A DNA stretch of 64,000 bases from Laccaria trichodermophora (GCA_018417955.1 JACTVC010000008.1:1426001-1490000); one strand, 5' to 3'. Shown: positions 42,238-54,037, numbered from the stretch's first letter. Notes: generated from the sequence alone by a model not told the origin. Made by a program: numbers and translations.

Positions 42238-45081
42238 ATGCCTGAAACACAATTCAAGATATCTCAGCTAAACGGCCAGACCCGTCTTGTTGAATTTCCA
42301 GACATTCCAACTTGGGAGGCTCTTGCATCCAAGTTGGAGCCCCTTTACGCTATCCCATCTGAAAAGGTGGGAGTTACCTACATCGACAACGACAATGACG
42401 AAATCACTCTGTCCTCGAACGATGAGCTACAGAACTTCTATCGACGTTCTCACCTTTCTGATAAAGTCATCAAATTCAAAATATTCGACCTAACGTCGGC
42501 CCCAGCTGGTGAGCTTATTACTGAGGAAGAAACTGTTCATTTCAATCCTTACCCCCTATCTTCTAGGTGGCGAGGGGAAACAGAACATTACGCCATCCAG
42601 CTCCATGGATACCGTCAATGACATTGAGGAGAAAGTCAAAGCGGAGCTTCTGATACTTGAACCAGCAGTCAGGTCATTTCTAAACAATCCAGAGTTACCA
42701 GCTTGGGTTCCCCCTCAGTTTACTGTGCCAGACTATCAGGAGTTTCTGGCAAAGCTGCAGATACCAATGTATCGCAATCACCAACCAAGTCTTTTACTCC
42801 ATGGTCTTGATAAGTGTGATGGTCAGAAAATTAAAGAGGCGTTTGACAATGAAACACCCATGTATGTCATTGTAACTTTTCTGAACCTTCTTACATGCCC
42901 AAGTGCAGATGCATTGTAAACACATCTGGATCGGGTAAAACCCGGCACATCATGGAAGCCCTCACAGTATTCTGGGGGTTTTACGTAGTCACAACTCGGG
43001 ATGCAAACGGTGTTGGCATTAGGGATTTGCAGGATGCGTTAGAATTAATTGGTCGTTATCGGCAATGGGTCCCTGACCTTCATCAAGTTCCTGCCGATAA
43101 TCGTGCTGCTCAGGACGCCATAAATAACCAAATTGCATCTAGGGCCTTTCGGAGAGTCCTGGCTGCAAGGATAGTGGTCTTCGAGCTTTTTTTACAGGTT
43201 GCTATCCAGGTTGATGGGTGCTTGCAGGAGAAGCATAAGCGAATTTGGCTCCTCTTTCAGTTGTTTGACCAACTAGATCCTCGGGGTGGGGCCTTGCACC
43301 CATTTACCTATATCATCAACAAGCTCCGCAATGCCTCGGATGATGCACTCGATAAATTGATTGTTCGCCTAAGCAACATCGTAACGACGTATTTTCCTTA
43401 CTCCCGGCTCATTTTGGGACTTGACGAAGCACAATGGGCTGCCAGACTATATCCCCGTTCTGGCATGTCATCCTCCAACCCTGGAGCATTTCGATCCATA
43501 ATCCGCGAGATGGTTAGAGCCTTCAGCAAGGCACAAGTCAAGCTTGTTGTGTCAGGTACTGGTGTGTTGCTTGCAGACCTCGAGGATAGCGTAGCCTCGG
43601 GAGTTGGGAAACCTCGTCATATAATTGAAGTGTTTCATGAGCTTGGGATGTTTGAGACCTGGCCGAAATTTAGGGACTTTCTTCAACGCTACATCCCAGT
43701 GTCTCTTTTGTATAATGCTTCAGGATATCATCTCCAACAACGGATGCGAGAATATCTTATGGGTCGGTGAGTTACCCATGTCCTGCTTAATTGTGCGAGT
43801 CTTACCAGCAATAGATACCGATTTTGCGTGTCATTTGTAGAATGCTTCCTGATGAATGGGCTGCATTCACCACACAAATTGCTGAATGAGTATCTGTATG
43901 AACATCTCGATTGTTTTCCAGGCGATATTGGTGACCCCTTCATTTCGGATGAACCTGATCTCCATATCAAAGTCACAGTGAAGGGTTTTGACTGGGATAG
44001 GCTCCAGTTAGGTTCACTCTTGTCATTTCACTTTATGTCCCTCCTCCTGACATTGAGCAGATTCCAATGCGACTCAGGAAGCACTAAGCATTGTCCGATC
44101 ACACATGACTAGAGGACAATCTCCGCTCTATGGACCTGTGACTGCCCGTCTGGTCGAATATGGCATAGCTCGTCTTCGTCAAGAGCATCATGGGCATATA
44201 GTTGAGCCCCTTGCATTTTTGTCAATTATGCGATGGCTCCAGCGCCACAGCACCACCAGTGTGGCTGCAGATCTGCGGCGAGAAGCTGCTGACTATTCCG
44301 GCTCGCGCGGATATGCTTTTGAGCATGCCGTGGCTCTCTACTTGCTTCAAAGGCTGCGATATCCAGTCCCCTTGAGCACAGTCTTCAATTTTCATTCCAA
44401 ACACACGCCTCCATGGGCAAATGAAGAGGCCCACCTTGTTGCAAGACTTGATGGGGCTGGTGTACCTGTGGATATTACAGGAAAGGCTCCACAGAACCCA
44501 GGTCTTGGTGTTGTTGTTTATGCAGAAAGCATTGATGAAATCATACGCTGGATCGAAGGTCCTGATTCTACCCCAGCTATCCTTATTCCAAGCCCCTTAT
44601 TTGGCCCAGATATTTTAACAAGGGTCAAGCTATCATCATCAACATCGCTCACCATTCTGATGGGCCAAGACAAGTCCTACACAACCGGAAACAAAGAATC
44701 TTTAAATGCAGCAACACTCAGTAATGCCCTCATATCTATGCATCCAGACCACTGGTTTAAGTTGAATGTGCGTCAGTTAGTTTTGTCAATTTCCTCAGCT
44801 AATCAGAACTCTTATGGTAGCCTCAACGTCAGAAACTCATTGATGTGATGAAAAAACACAATGTTCTCCGCTTCGTAGCAGGCTATCCATTGCCTCCCAA
44901 TCTCAACGCAACAGCAAAGTCTGTCAAAAAGGCTACCAGTGGATTCGACTCAAAAGACGCACTGGCATCAATTAGATTTGATGATTTACGACAACATTTC
45001 AAGTCAGAGGGGGCTGTAGATGTGCTCGAACCGATGGACGCTGCACTCACCTACAAGCGAAAAGCAGGTGAAATTAGCTGA
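42238..45081 (+). CDS. PB1 - P-loop ATPase - PD-(D/E)XK nuclease-like multidomain protein (Crinkler/STAND-related)
   Basis: Six exons (42238-42508, 42567-42861, 42909-43766, 43815-44011, 44058-44767, 44821-45081) sum to 2592 nt, giving 863 aa without stops. Residues 1-85 look like a PB1 domain (KVGVTYIDNDNDEITLSSND, the acidic OPCA-like loop). A Walker A-like loop NTSGSGKTR is near residue 193; its first Gly is Asn. Walker B LILGLDEAQ is near 356, followed by KLVVSGTGVLL. The C-terminus has GYAFEHAVALYLL (about 624), IPSPLFGPDIL (about 723) and TILMGQDKSY (about 744), matching the FE, PD and (E/Q)xK elements of the nuclease domain in fungal Crinkler-type proteins. One donor (GTTCAC at 44012) is weak. 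Likely an intracellular sensor/effector; function unproven. Confidence 0.7.
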
Positions 45082-45271
45082 TGACAATGCTTAGCCTATA
45101 AACTACGATTTATGATACTCTTGGACAAAGTGCAGCTGTATGTATGTAACATTTTCTAAATTGTGGCTGTTCACCATGAAACACTACATGGTGAGGGGAA
45201 AATTCAAGTTGGTCATTTCCAGGGTATTCAAATACCCTCTGGTGCATTGTTTTAACTTTTCTCCACACCTC

Positions 45272-45716
45272 GGCACATTAGGCCCCCAGAAGCTCACGCC
45301 ATTTCTTGTCCGCAAAAAGCAGTCAAAATGGACCTCAAATCCGCAATGTTTGGAGCCTCAAATCCGCTATTTTGGACAAGGGTCCGCACGTGATTCGCCC
45401 AAAATGGAAGCGCTCTGTGAATTTTACAACGCGAAAGTTCAGCCCCAGAAACAGATACATATGTACTACTGATGTAGCCGACGAAATTAGCTTCTTCTCT
45501 TTGTCGCCGACGGTAAAATCTCCACCTTTGATATGAATGTTATTTCAGAAAATTTTCTGCCCAGTTGCGCCCTCGAATCCGCTATTCGTGGACAAACCTG
45601 GGGCCAAAATCGCCTCGAATCCGCTATTCTGGGACAAAGATTGGCCAATTTTTCGGCCCTCAAATCCGCTATTTTTGGACAAGAAATGGCCTGAGCTTCT
45701 GGGGGCCTGGCACATT
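45272..45716. mobile_element. hAT-like MITE with internal 20-nt-scale repeats, 429 bp
   Basis: Element 45280-45708. The left end starts AGGCCCCCAGAAGCTCA and continues CGCCATTTCTTGTCC; the inverse of the right end is identical except one base (32-bp terminal inverted repeats). An 8-bp target duplication GGCACATT flanks it (45272-45279, 45709-45716), the length expected for hAT transposons. The interior carries several diverged copies of AATCCGCTATTTTTGGACAA (near 45330, 45360, 45574, 45621, 45662). No transposase is encoded. It lies 190 bp downstream of the PB1-ATPase-nuclease gene. Confidence 0.75.
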
Positions 45717-46089
45717 CCTGCCCAGGGTTTTACCCATTCAGCGCTGCCTGCCTGGAAATCGCTATCAACGTTAACCTAACTGCGTATAAGCGAGTGTGAA
45801 TGGTAATGGTGAGTAAGTACTAGGATAGCGCTGACGTTGGCCTTTCATTGGGGTGCGAATTTGCCGAAGAGTGGTGCATCACCTCGACGGCGACAGAATT
45901 CTTCAATCGGCTGCATTGTTCTCTGAGATGGAATTTGTTGCCTAGATTGGAGAATAGTTAGAATCAAGTAGTGTAATGTGCCAATTACAAGCCAACATTA
46001 TAAGGTCTAGGAGCGGAGAGTAGAAGGCAACAATCCAGACGATATAAGTTGATACTCTCGGAGATACAAGATATATAAAAAACAAGGTT
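45717..46089. other. Spacer, nothing recognisable
   Basis: Sequence between the hAT-like MITE and the 3' end of the SIN3 pseudogene. No ORF or repeat of note. Confidence 0.4.
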
Positions 46090-49000
46090 TCACGACTTTG
46101 CCTTCGCTGCCTCTATCCATTTTCTCCGTAGGGCGTTCCTAGGTTTCAAGCGCTGGGAGTTCTTCTCCATCTCCTCTTTGCTCCTATACTTCCACAGGAA
46201 GTCTTCTGTTTTGACACATGGAATATGTTCGCACGCAGACCTTTATCTCAAGGCCATCTTGTGTTGAGACGTCTGGAGGGGTGTCTCGAACGGCAGCAGG
46301 GATGCTTCTGTCAAGGCAGTTTGTCAACTTTGAGCCAGGGATGATATTGGATGTGCTGACCTTCTCAAGAAAGGGCGCTTGATCCTGGTCTGAGATATAC
46401 CCGGCGTAGTTTCGGACCGGCCAACAAGAGCCAGAAGCTTCAAAGAGTAAGAAGCAATAGCGCATTACCGCAACAAATGAGTCAAGATAGGCTTGCCAAC
46501 GACCTGACAGTACTTCCGAGTCATCAAAGCTTAAATCATCCTTGCCAATCAGCTGAATAGTGATCGTCTTCGAATCCGAAAGCTAAATATGCGTAGTCAG
46601 CGGCCGTCAAGATGAACGCCTTCAGGTGGCTTACCCAGTCGATACGGAATAGGTTCTCATCAGGTCCAAGAACCTTCTCCGCGTTGCGTCGGCTATTTAT
46701 CTGGTCTTGAGTGGTCCGAGAGTTGAGAGACCTCTCCCGTTTAAGAATCTCAAGTAGATCTTGACTCTTCGAATCTAAGAACACAGCTTGCACCTGGATG
46801 TGCTGTGAGCAAAGGGTTAACGTTACCTTGTAAGCGAGCTTACCTGCTTGACGATCGTCCCAATAAGCTTGTCGATCGTAAACAGCTGATAGGCATTCTG
46901 TCCAAACATCAGTTCTGTGGAAACAAATTGAAAGCGAGTAAGTAATACCTTAGTTCCAAACATACCCCTCATCTGGTCCTCAAAAGCATGCTGTTTAAGT
47001 TCATTATCAAACAGCCGCTCGCATGACTCAAGCATGAACTCGTAGTAATGCTCAGCGCGGGGAGTTTCGCCATTTTGCAGGCGGTCTGTTGGGCCGACGT
47101 GATTGAGTCTCCGAGTTCTGGGATCTTGTGCAATAATTTCGGCAGCAAGGTCTTTGAACAGGTGAAGTCTAGAATAAAGCATCTGCAGTGACGTCAATGA
47201 ATAGAAGGGACAACAAAAATACAAAGAACAACTTACCTCAATCAAACGCAGCAGGGTATAAAAAACGGTATTCGTGAAAAATATATTCTGCCTCGGTAGC
47301 CGCTGAGCAGATGGGTCACCCTTTAGCTCTTCCTCAACCATTACAGGGGAAGCCAGACGCGATACAGAAGGTGTAAGGGCTTCCTGAGCCCTGGTCTTTC
47401 GGCTAGTTGACTTTGCTTGTTCGCTCTTCAGCAATTTTTTCCGTAGATCGCTGCCTGACGATAACCCATTGGCTGTTTTCCGACCTCGACCCGTCCTGGG
47501 GCTGCTCGTGCCGTTGCTGGACACCTCCGCATCGTCTACGTTGCTGGCAGCGTCTGCATCACTGAGGTCACTCTACGGCGTCTCTTGCACAACGACAAAC
47601 GCAGAGTCAAACGCGACAGGATCAAGGGTGAAAAATATCGGAATGAAATTCCGGAGAAACCCTTCAATGCGCTTGTGATCCGTCAAGTTGATTTGTCCCT
47701 GAGACCGATCGAGAAAAGAAAAAGTCAACTTCATCGAGTCTTGAAGACTGAAATCGAGAAAAGAAAAAGTCAACTTAGAATCTGAACGTCATCTATGACA
47801 AACTGCAGTTGATGTCTCGGCCTCGTCCTCGCGAATAAGGGGTCAATCAAAGAGGCCCGTTTGTCCATCTGATCCTCCCTCGCAGCTTCAATTTGGCTCA
47901 CGAATGACTTGGCTTTCTTATCCGCCGCCTTGAAATCAATAGCTTGATGATCCAGACTCTTGGAATAATTCCGCGCATCCACCTCTCGCCAAATCTTATT
48001 CCACTCTCGCTGCGCCCGCTTCCACTCCTCTTCCTTCTGCTTCAGACGTTGCAACACCACCGGGACGCAGGGATGTCTTGCATAGCTTGCATAACCTCCA
48101 AACCGGCTTCCCTGCCATATATCTTCTTAACTATGCGTTGGTGGATCGGTTTCCATGGACGACCGAGGTTCGGTTTCAACTTGAAGTTCCCACGATCCTC
48201 TATGTTCATCTGCGATTTTATTGCTGATAGGCTCGAGGATCGTAATGGTCCGCACGATCGCTTCGAGGTGGAAATCGTACTCATGACGTTCCTCTTCGCT
48301 TCGGTGTAGGGCTTCTTCGTAGATGTTCTTTTTATGAGGAATTATGGAGGGGTCTTCACTTGACCAAGTAGGATGGGAGATCCATTCGTCATTCAGAACC
48401 GAACGGCACATATCATCGCGACCTGAGCATGGCACGTTCGCTTCCTGTAAATGATGAACTCAGTCGCAGGTTGCGCGTGGAAGAATGCGAACGTACTTTT
48501 TCAGAAACCTTGCGATAGCTTCCATACTTCTCGCCCAAGTCAATGCGTCCAGGTCGTTGTTGAAAACCGGTAACAGCAGGTTTCTTCCAATTGCTCTGCG
48601 ATTGTTGTTCTGCCAAGAAGTGTTCCTTTTCTTTCCTCTCGTCCCACCCAAGAATCTCTTTAAACTGCTTCATCAGCTCGCCTTGTAGTCTTGTGCAAAC
48701 AAATTAACAACCTTGAGGAACTCGTTGTATATATCTCCGTTATCCAATGCCCTCTTGACACGGTCAAAGAAGCGTGTGTCGTCATTGACTGGAGGCGCTC
48801 GCATAGGTACTGGGGGTGGTTGGTTGTGGGTAACGGTTCGACAGGGCGAGGATGGGCCGGCAATGATGTGCTTCGGATTGTATGACAGCGGGGTCAAATC
48901 TTGCGAGTTAGAATGTTTGGGTTTCTTTTTGAGAGGTTACACAAAGGAATCGACATCACAAAGGCTCGAGGCTCACTTTCGCAGGGGGAGCCGCCTTTGT

Positions 49001-50345
49001 TACAACCGGCTCTTTCTTCCTCCTTTTCAGGGACTTTCCGTTTTCTCTTCTGTGGCAATGCTGTGCTCGATGAATTTGCGACAATATCCAACTTGCGTCT
49101 ATTCTTGTCTGAAGGAGTCCCCGGCCGCGGACGCGCAGGGCCGTCATCCATCAACTGTTGGCTTCTATCCGGCATGAAAACGCGAAAATCGGCTCTAAGG
49201 TCACGAGCGTTCTTGAAAAGTTTTGCGATTTGGCGTGAAACCTCTTCCTGTTCCTCCGCTTACGTTAGAGAGTGGCTCGAAAGATAAAAAGGAAGAAAAC
49301 GGCACCTCATCAATTATGTCAGACTTGTGGTGATAACGGGGGGGGGGGGATGTCCAAAAATTATCGATAGGTATCTGGATCACAGCGTTGTTTGATTTTC
49401 TGGACGTATTGCACAGCAGGCTCAATGGCTTGTCCATCGATACCATACGACCTGGGGTCAGGCGACGCCACATGTTCCACGGCTGGGGCTATTCGTTTTG
49501 AGCCTAGGCTTTGAATTGGATGCAACGCCGACTTGTATGAACCGTAGTCAATCCCACCATCCTGCCGCTACAGACCTCCCGAAGTCGCTGAGGTTGACCA
49601 AAAAATGGGCCCTTTTCCCGGTCCGTTATTCGTAGTCTGCATCGTGGTACCACTAGGAGTGGTGACTGTAATAAATCGTGTGCGTCTGTCGAGCATTCAA
49701 TGCGATATCCGACAGGAAGAAAGGTGTTGGAGCCTTGGATAAGGGACAGATGACAGTTGAATAGATGAGAAACGCGCTTGATAACTCCGGGAGTGTCAAT
49801 TCTGGTGAACAAAATAAAAGGCAGCACAACATTCCAATATTACATAATGTTTTAGCACTCACTACTCATTTTTGAACTCCTTCATTACAGTGCCTTGCAT
49901 AATGCTTTGCAGCGTGAATTTTTTAAAATTGTATTTGGCTGTGTTTAAACTGGACCTAATATGTCAATTCCCTCCTATTCCGGACAGGGATCATTTCGTT
50001 GGGTTTTGGTTGTGACCACTACAAATATAATCAAATACGATTTGAAAAAATTCGTGCTGCAAAGCATTATGCAAGACACTGTATATCCAAAAAGTGATTG
50101 TAGACATCGGGTTGTTCGGAAAATTGAACCTTGACAGCATCAAGATAGCTGAGAGCGTCTATCGCGTTGAGTGGACGATCTAGCGAGTAGCCCTGAGGGT
50201 CGACTGGTAATGTTCATCTGGACCTCTGCGTGATGGGTTGTACCAGATCGTCAACGAGCATAGGCGCAACTGGTTCGGATACTGAAGGAAGTTGGGTATT
50301 CGAAATCTGTGGAGATATCGGTTTCCCTGCAACCTCTTCGTTCAT
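46090..50345 (-). pseudogene. SIN3: SIN3 corepressor pseudogene
   Basis: Minus order: Pro-rich head (to 50345), PAH1 ([26 protein letters not shown]; then [31 protein letters not shown]), PAH2 (YGIDGQAIEPAVQYVQKIKQ; KLFKNARDLRADFRVFMPDR), PAH3 (FFDRVKRALDNGDIYNEFLK), the HDAC-interaction region (CSGRDDMCRSVLNDEWISHP, YEEALHRSEEERHEYDFHLE), LRKKLLKSEQAKS, NTVFYTLLRLIEMLYSRLHL and a C-terminal RNALRRKWIEAAKAKS. Lesions: a MITE inside PAH1, a 1-nt frame slip before PAH1, a deletion after DAHD, a TAA replacing an expected Gln codon plus a long C run in PAH2 (near 49340-49360), and a duplicated 24-nt unit near 47708-47775. It would encode the scaffold of a histone deacetylase complex, but this copy is dead; an intact SIN3 should exist elsewhere. 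Confidence 0.8.
49886..50083. mobile_element. Tc1/mariner-like MITE inside SIN3 PAH1 coding sequence, 194 bp
   Basis: Element 49888-50081 starts CAGTGCCTTGCATAATGC and its inverse right end is CAGTGTCTTGCATAATGC, with about 50-bp inverted repeats extending through TTTGCAGC and GAATTTTTT. TA is duplicated at 49886-49887 and 50082-50083. Removing the element and one TA joins HFLDI directly to MKEFKN, the expected PAH1 helix, so the insertion point is exact. It adds 196 bp and shifts the frame. Confidence 0.8.
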
Positions 50346-50364
50346 TAGCTCGACAGTGTTAGGC

Positions 50365-51837
50365 TACTCCCCCCATTCAAAAGCATATCGCCTTTACCAC
50401 CCCTCAACACACCGACTTTTCTCAAATTTATTGAGCGAAAAGACGATGTCTCCCATCCACTTTACCCTGGTCGCATCATTGACCTCCCTGTGACTGATGA
50501 CCCTATCAATTCCACACCTACTGCTTCTCCCTTTCTTTCATCCCTTCCCCCTTCTTCCTCTTCTAGTGTTTCTTCGCCCAAGCATACCTCTGTCCAAGAT
50601 GAGGAGGAGTCCTTTCCTAGTGCTTCCCATCCCGTTTGGCAGCCTGGACTCCCTCATAAAGCTGACGTATCTGTTCCCTTGCTTCACAAGCCTGCTGATG
50701 TCGTTCCTGTTCCCGCAGATGACATTGTTCCTGTCCCTGCTGATAACACTGACATTCTGTTGAAATGCTCAGGTCGTCGTGAGCACTCGGGTTGAATAGG
50801 GACCCTCGGAAACGCGCGAGGTCTTCATCTTGTAACTAGCTACCTAAATACGTAGTCTAATTTGAAATAATCCCTATCACATGAAGCACAAAATGACTAC
50901 GGAATGATGGAGGAGTTATCATGGAACAACGCAATCATTGTTTCCACGAACGTGATGCGCTTGAAATTCCAACACATTCTCCCATGCAGATCTGGTCATC
51001 TCCCGGCTCCCAGCACCAAGGCTGCTGAAAACTTAGGCATCAAGAGCATTCCGCGGGTTGCTCAAGCGGTTATTGAATCACGCGAGGCTGGTCGACGCCT
51101 CAAAGAACAGCGTACTCAGGCCAAGTTTGAACGACGTCAACAAGTTCTCGACCTCCGAGCGTCACTTACGAATATCGACAATGTTCAGACTCCTTCCCTG
51201 CCTACTAACGCTGTTCCAGATGATACCTTACTGCCTCTTATTAACCTTGACTCTGAAGCAGATTTCATCGCATTCTGTGAAGCCTACGCCTCTGAGCTTG
51301 CGTTCCCTCTTATTAACACGTACTGTCCTGATGAACCTACTTTCCGCGAGGCTATGAAGTCCCCTGATTCCGCCAGGTGGACGCTTGGCATACAGGATGA
51401 ATTGAAGAGCCTCAAAGAGGTGGGTGTCTATAAACTTGTCCCCCATTCTGACATTCCTGCAGGTCGCAAAATTTTGCGTGGTAAATGGGTCCTGATACTC
51501 AAGCGCGATGAACTTGGCGATCCCGTCCGGCACAAGGCTCGCTTCGTTGTTTTGGGTTACGAACAGATCTTTGGTCAAGACTACGGTGATACCACGTCGC
51601 CTATTGCCCGCATGGAATCTGTTCGCCTCCTTCTCAATATCGCTGCCGCTAAAGACTGGGATATCCAACAAATCGATGTCAAGACCGCTTTCCTTTACGG
51701 TCTCCTTCCTGCTGATGAAGCGCAATACCTCGAGCAACCTGAATCTTTTGAGGAGCCTGGTAAGGAGGATTGGGTTTGGTGCTTACAGCGCGGTTTGTAC
51801 GGCATGAAGCAAAGCGGGCGCATTTGGAACAAAATTG
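50365..51837 (+). mobile_element. Ty1/copia pol fragment (integrase C-terminus to partial reverse transcriptase)
   Basis: Plus frames begin YSPHSKAYRLYHPSTHRLF (copia integrase end), continue with a Ser/Pro-rich linker (50490-50790) and a long ORF with EPTFREAMKSPDSARWTLGI, GKWVLILKRDELGDPVRHKA, RFVVLGYEQIFGQDYGDTTS, WDIQQIDVKTAFLYGLLPAD and YGMKQSGRIWN. This is RVT_2. It stops short of the catalytic YVDD box, and gag, protease and integrase core are absent. Stops near 50450-50490 and 50795 separate the parts. The frame then runs without break into MFS-transporter coding sequence. Confidence 0.8.
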
Positions 51838-53997
51838 ACTGGAAGGTCATGCTTTGGGGTGAGTACTTGTCTTCCTTACCACACAAATCTAACTCTCCTT
51901 CAGCCGCTGTCAGCTTCTCTGCTTTGAATCTCGATCGTGGAAACCTCACCCAAGCAAACACCGACAACTTCCTGCCAGACTTAAAGTTGACCACAAATGG
52001 TGTGCTCGCCGTCACAGAAGTTTTCCATCCTCCCCACTAATAGCATTTTACTTCCAGACTATAATCTCGGCAACACTATCTTTCGCCTATGCTTCCTGAT
52101 AGCAGAGCTACCATCCCAGCTCGTTTCCAAAAGGGTTTGTGTGTCAAGCTCCGTCCTCAATGTAGCTAATAGGGAGAGATAACAGCTTGGTCCTGATCGG
52201 TGGATCCCGATACAAATTTGCCTCTGGTCAATCGTGACGTTGGCACAGTTCTGGCTCACAGGGCGCTCCACGTTCCTGCTTGCAAGAGCTCTCCTAGGGT
52301 AAGTAATTTTCTTAACTCGGGATGATTGATTGTTGATTTTTGCATAGCTTTATCCAGGGAGGGTACGGACGCGTGCTTCACTTTCCTTACCCGAAACTAA
52401 TCAAACAAATTTCCAGCTTCATTCCAGACCTTATCTTGTACCTGTCTTGTGAGCTAGCTCCCAATCATTCCCCATTTATGGAACTCATATTCAGCTAGAC
52501 TTCTACACCAAATCTGAACTTCCCTTCCGTCTTGCTCTATTCTGGATGTCCATGAATGTGTGTAGTATAGTGGGTAGCTTCGTAGCATTCGGTGTTCTTC
52601 GCATGCGTGGCGTCCATGGAAAGGCAGGCTGGAGGTAGCTCTTTCTCGTCGAGTACGTCACAATTCCTTTTCAAACGATCAGCGACGTTAGGCGACATGA
52701 CTGAACGGGTATTTCAAGGGGTCTGATTACTCTTGCTATTGGTCTGGCGACATTCTTCCAGATGCCCCCCTCGCTGACTCAAACCAAGGCATGGTTCAGG
52801 CCGAAGGGTTGGTTCACGGAGCAAGAAGAGGTTATCGCTGTAAACCGCGTGCTACGTGATGATCCTACTATGGTGTGCCCAATTACCCTCCACCAAACGC
52901 TCAACCTCACGGTATCATCCTTTCAGGGTGACATGCATAACAGAGAAGCCCTAACCCTCAGACGCCTCTTCCGAGCTCTCTGTGACTACAATCTGTGGCC
53001 ACTATACATTATGTGAGAATCCCAGATAAGGCACCTGAAGAGATGTTGATCAACTTGTGTTGCAGTGGCCTTCTCTTCGGTATACCCTCCTCCCCGCCAA
53101 CTCAATATCTAACCCTGTCCCTCAAGAACGTCGGGTACGTTTCCATTTAATAATGAGAACATAATATTTGATTCGCTACTCGTAGTTTCAACACCTTTCA
53201 AACCAACCTTCTCACCATTCCTTACCTGGTAGCGTCAATCATTACCATGTTTGCCATAACTCTCGTATCCGAAACGGTAAACAAGCGGTCTTTCGTATCA
53301 ATGTCGGAGAACGTCTGGACTCTTCCTTTCCTCATCGCTTTGAGGACACTTCCAAGTAAACCAAACCCATGGATATTTTTTGGGCTAGCATCTGGATTAC
53401 TTGCGTATCTGTGCGTTCTCATGCTCACTAGGTCCTACCATGCGCGGGAACTGAATTGGGTTCTCATTCTAGATATACGCACCCCATTCAGGTGGGCTGG
53501 TGCTCGCAGAATGCTGGCGCTGTGGCCAGCCGCACCGTTAACGCCTCTGTATAATATGTGCGTTTTCGTTCGTTGTCTTGAGCCATCGACTCAACTGTCC
53601 ATTCCATCAGGTTTGTCCAAGCATCCTCCATCGTGGCTGCCCAGATTTACCGTAAAGATGATGCGCCAATGTGTGGGTATTCTCACTCTTTGACTGTTGT
53701 GTGCATGGTCTGAACCGTCTGATACGCAGATTCGATTAAAGATCGTCGTGGCAACGACTTTCTCATAGGGATCTGCGTCTTTAATATCGTCATTCTCTAC
53801 CCCTCCACCAAAGCGTATTATATTTGGCGCAACCGTCAGAAGTCAAAGATCTGGGATGCGATGACATCTGAGGTTTGTTATACATCTCTCGTGAAGTTAT
53901 GCATCTTAACATCTTTCTTGTTAAGGAAAAGACTTACTATCTAACGAACACGAAGGACGTCGGCAACAGACGACTTGATTTCCGCTTTGCTCATTAG
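51838..53997 (+). pseudogene. Dal5-type (anion:cation symporter) MFS transporter, 5' end replaced by copia sequence
   Basis: From KIDWKVMLW (51832 on) the exons match this transporter family: [180 protein letters not shown] and the end TKDVGNRRLDFRFAH with TAG at 53997. About ten GT-AG introns. The normal cytosolic N-terminus is absent. Near 53549, GCCTCTGTATAATATG lacks two bases relative to the expected SVYNM, which shifts the frame. Such transporters import organic anions or vitamins; this copy is probably not functional. Confidence 0.75.
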
Positions 53998-54037
53998 ACC
54001 TTGACTGGCTCCATTTTTCTTTTTTCTCGTACCACAA

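Noticed and set aside
44105..44848. Start of a separate nuclease gene at the ATG in MTRGQSPLYGP
   Set aside because: Upstream sequence continues in frame (DSNATQEALSIVRSH) and joins the preceding exon with a total length divisible by three.
49888..50081. MITE read as an intron of SIN3
   Set aside because: Available GT and AG pairs on the minus strand leave the PAH1 helix out of frame; the TA duplication and inverted repeats fit a transposon.
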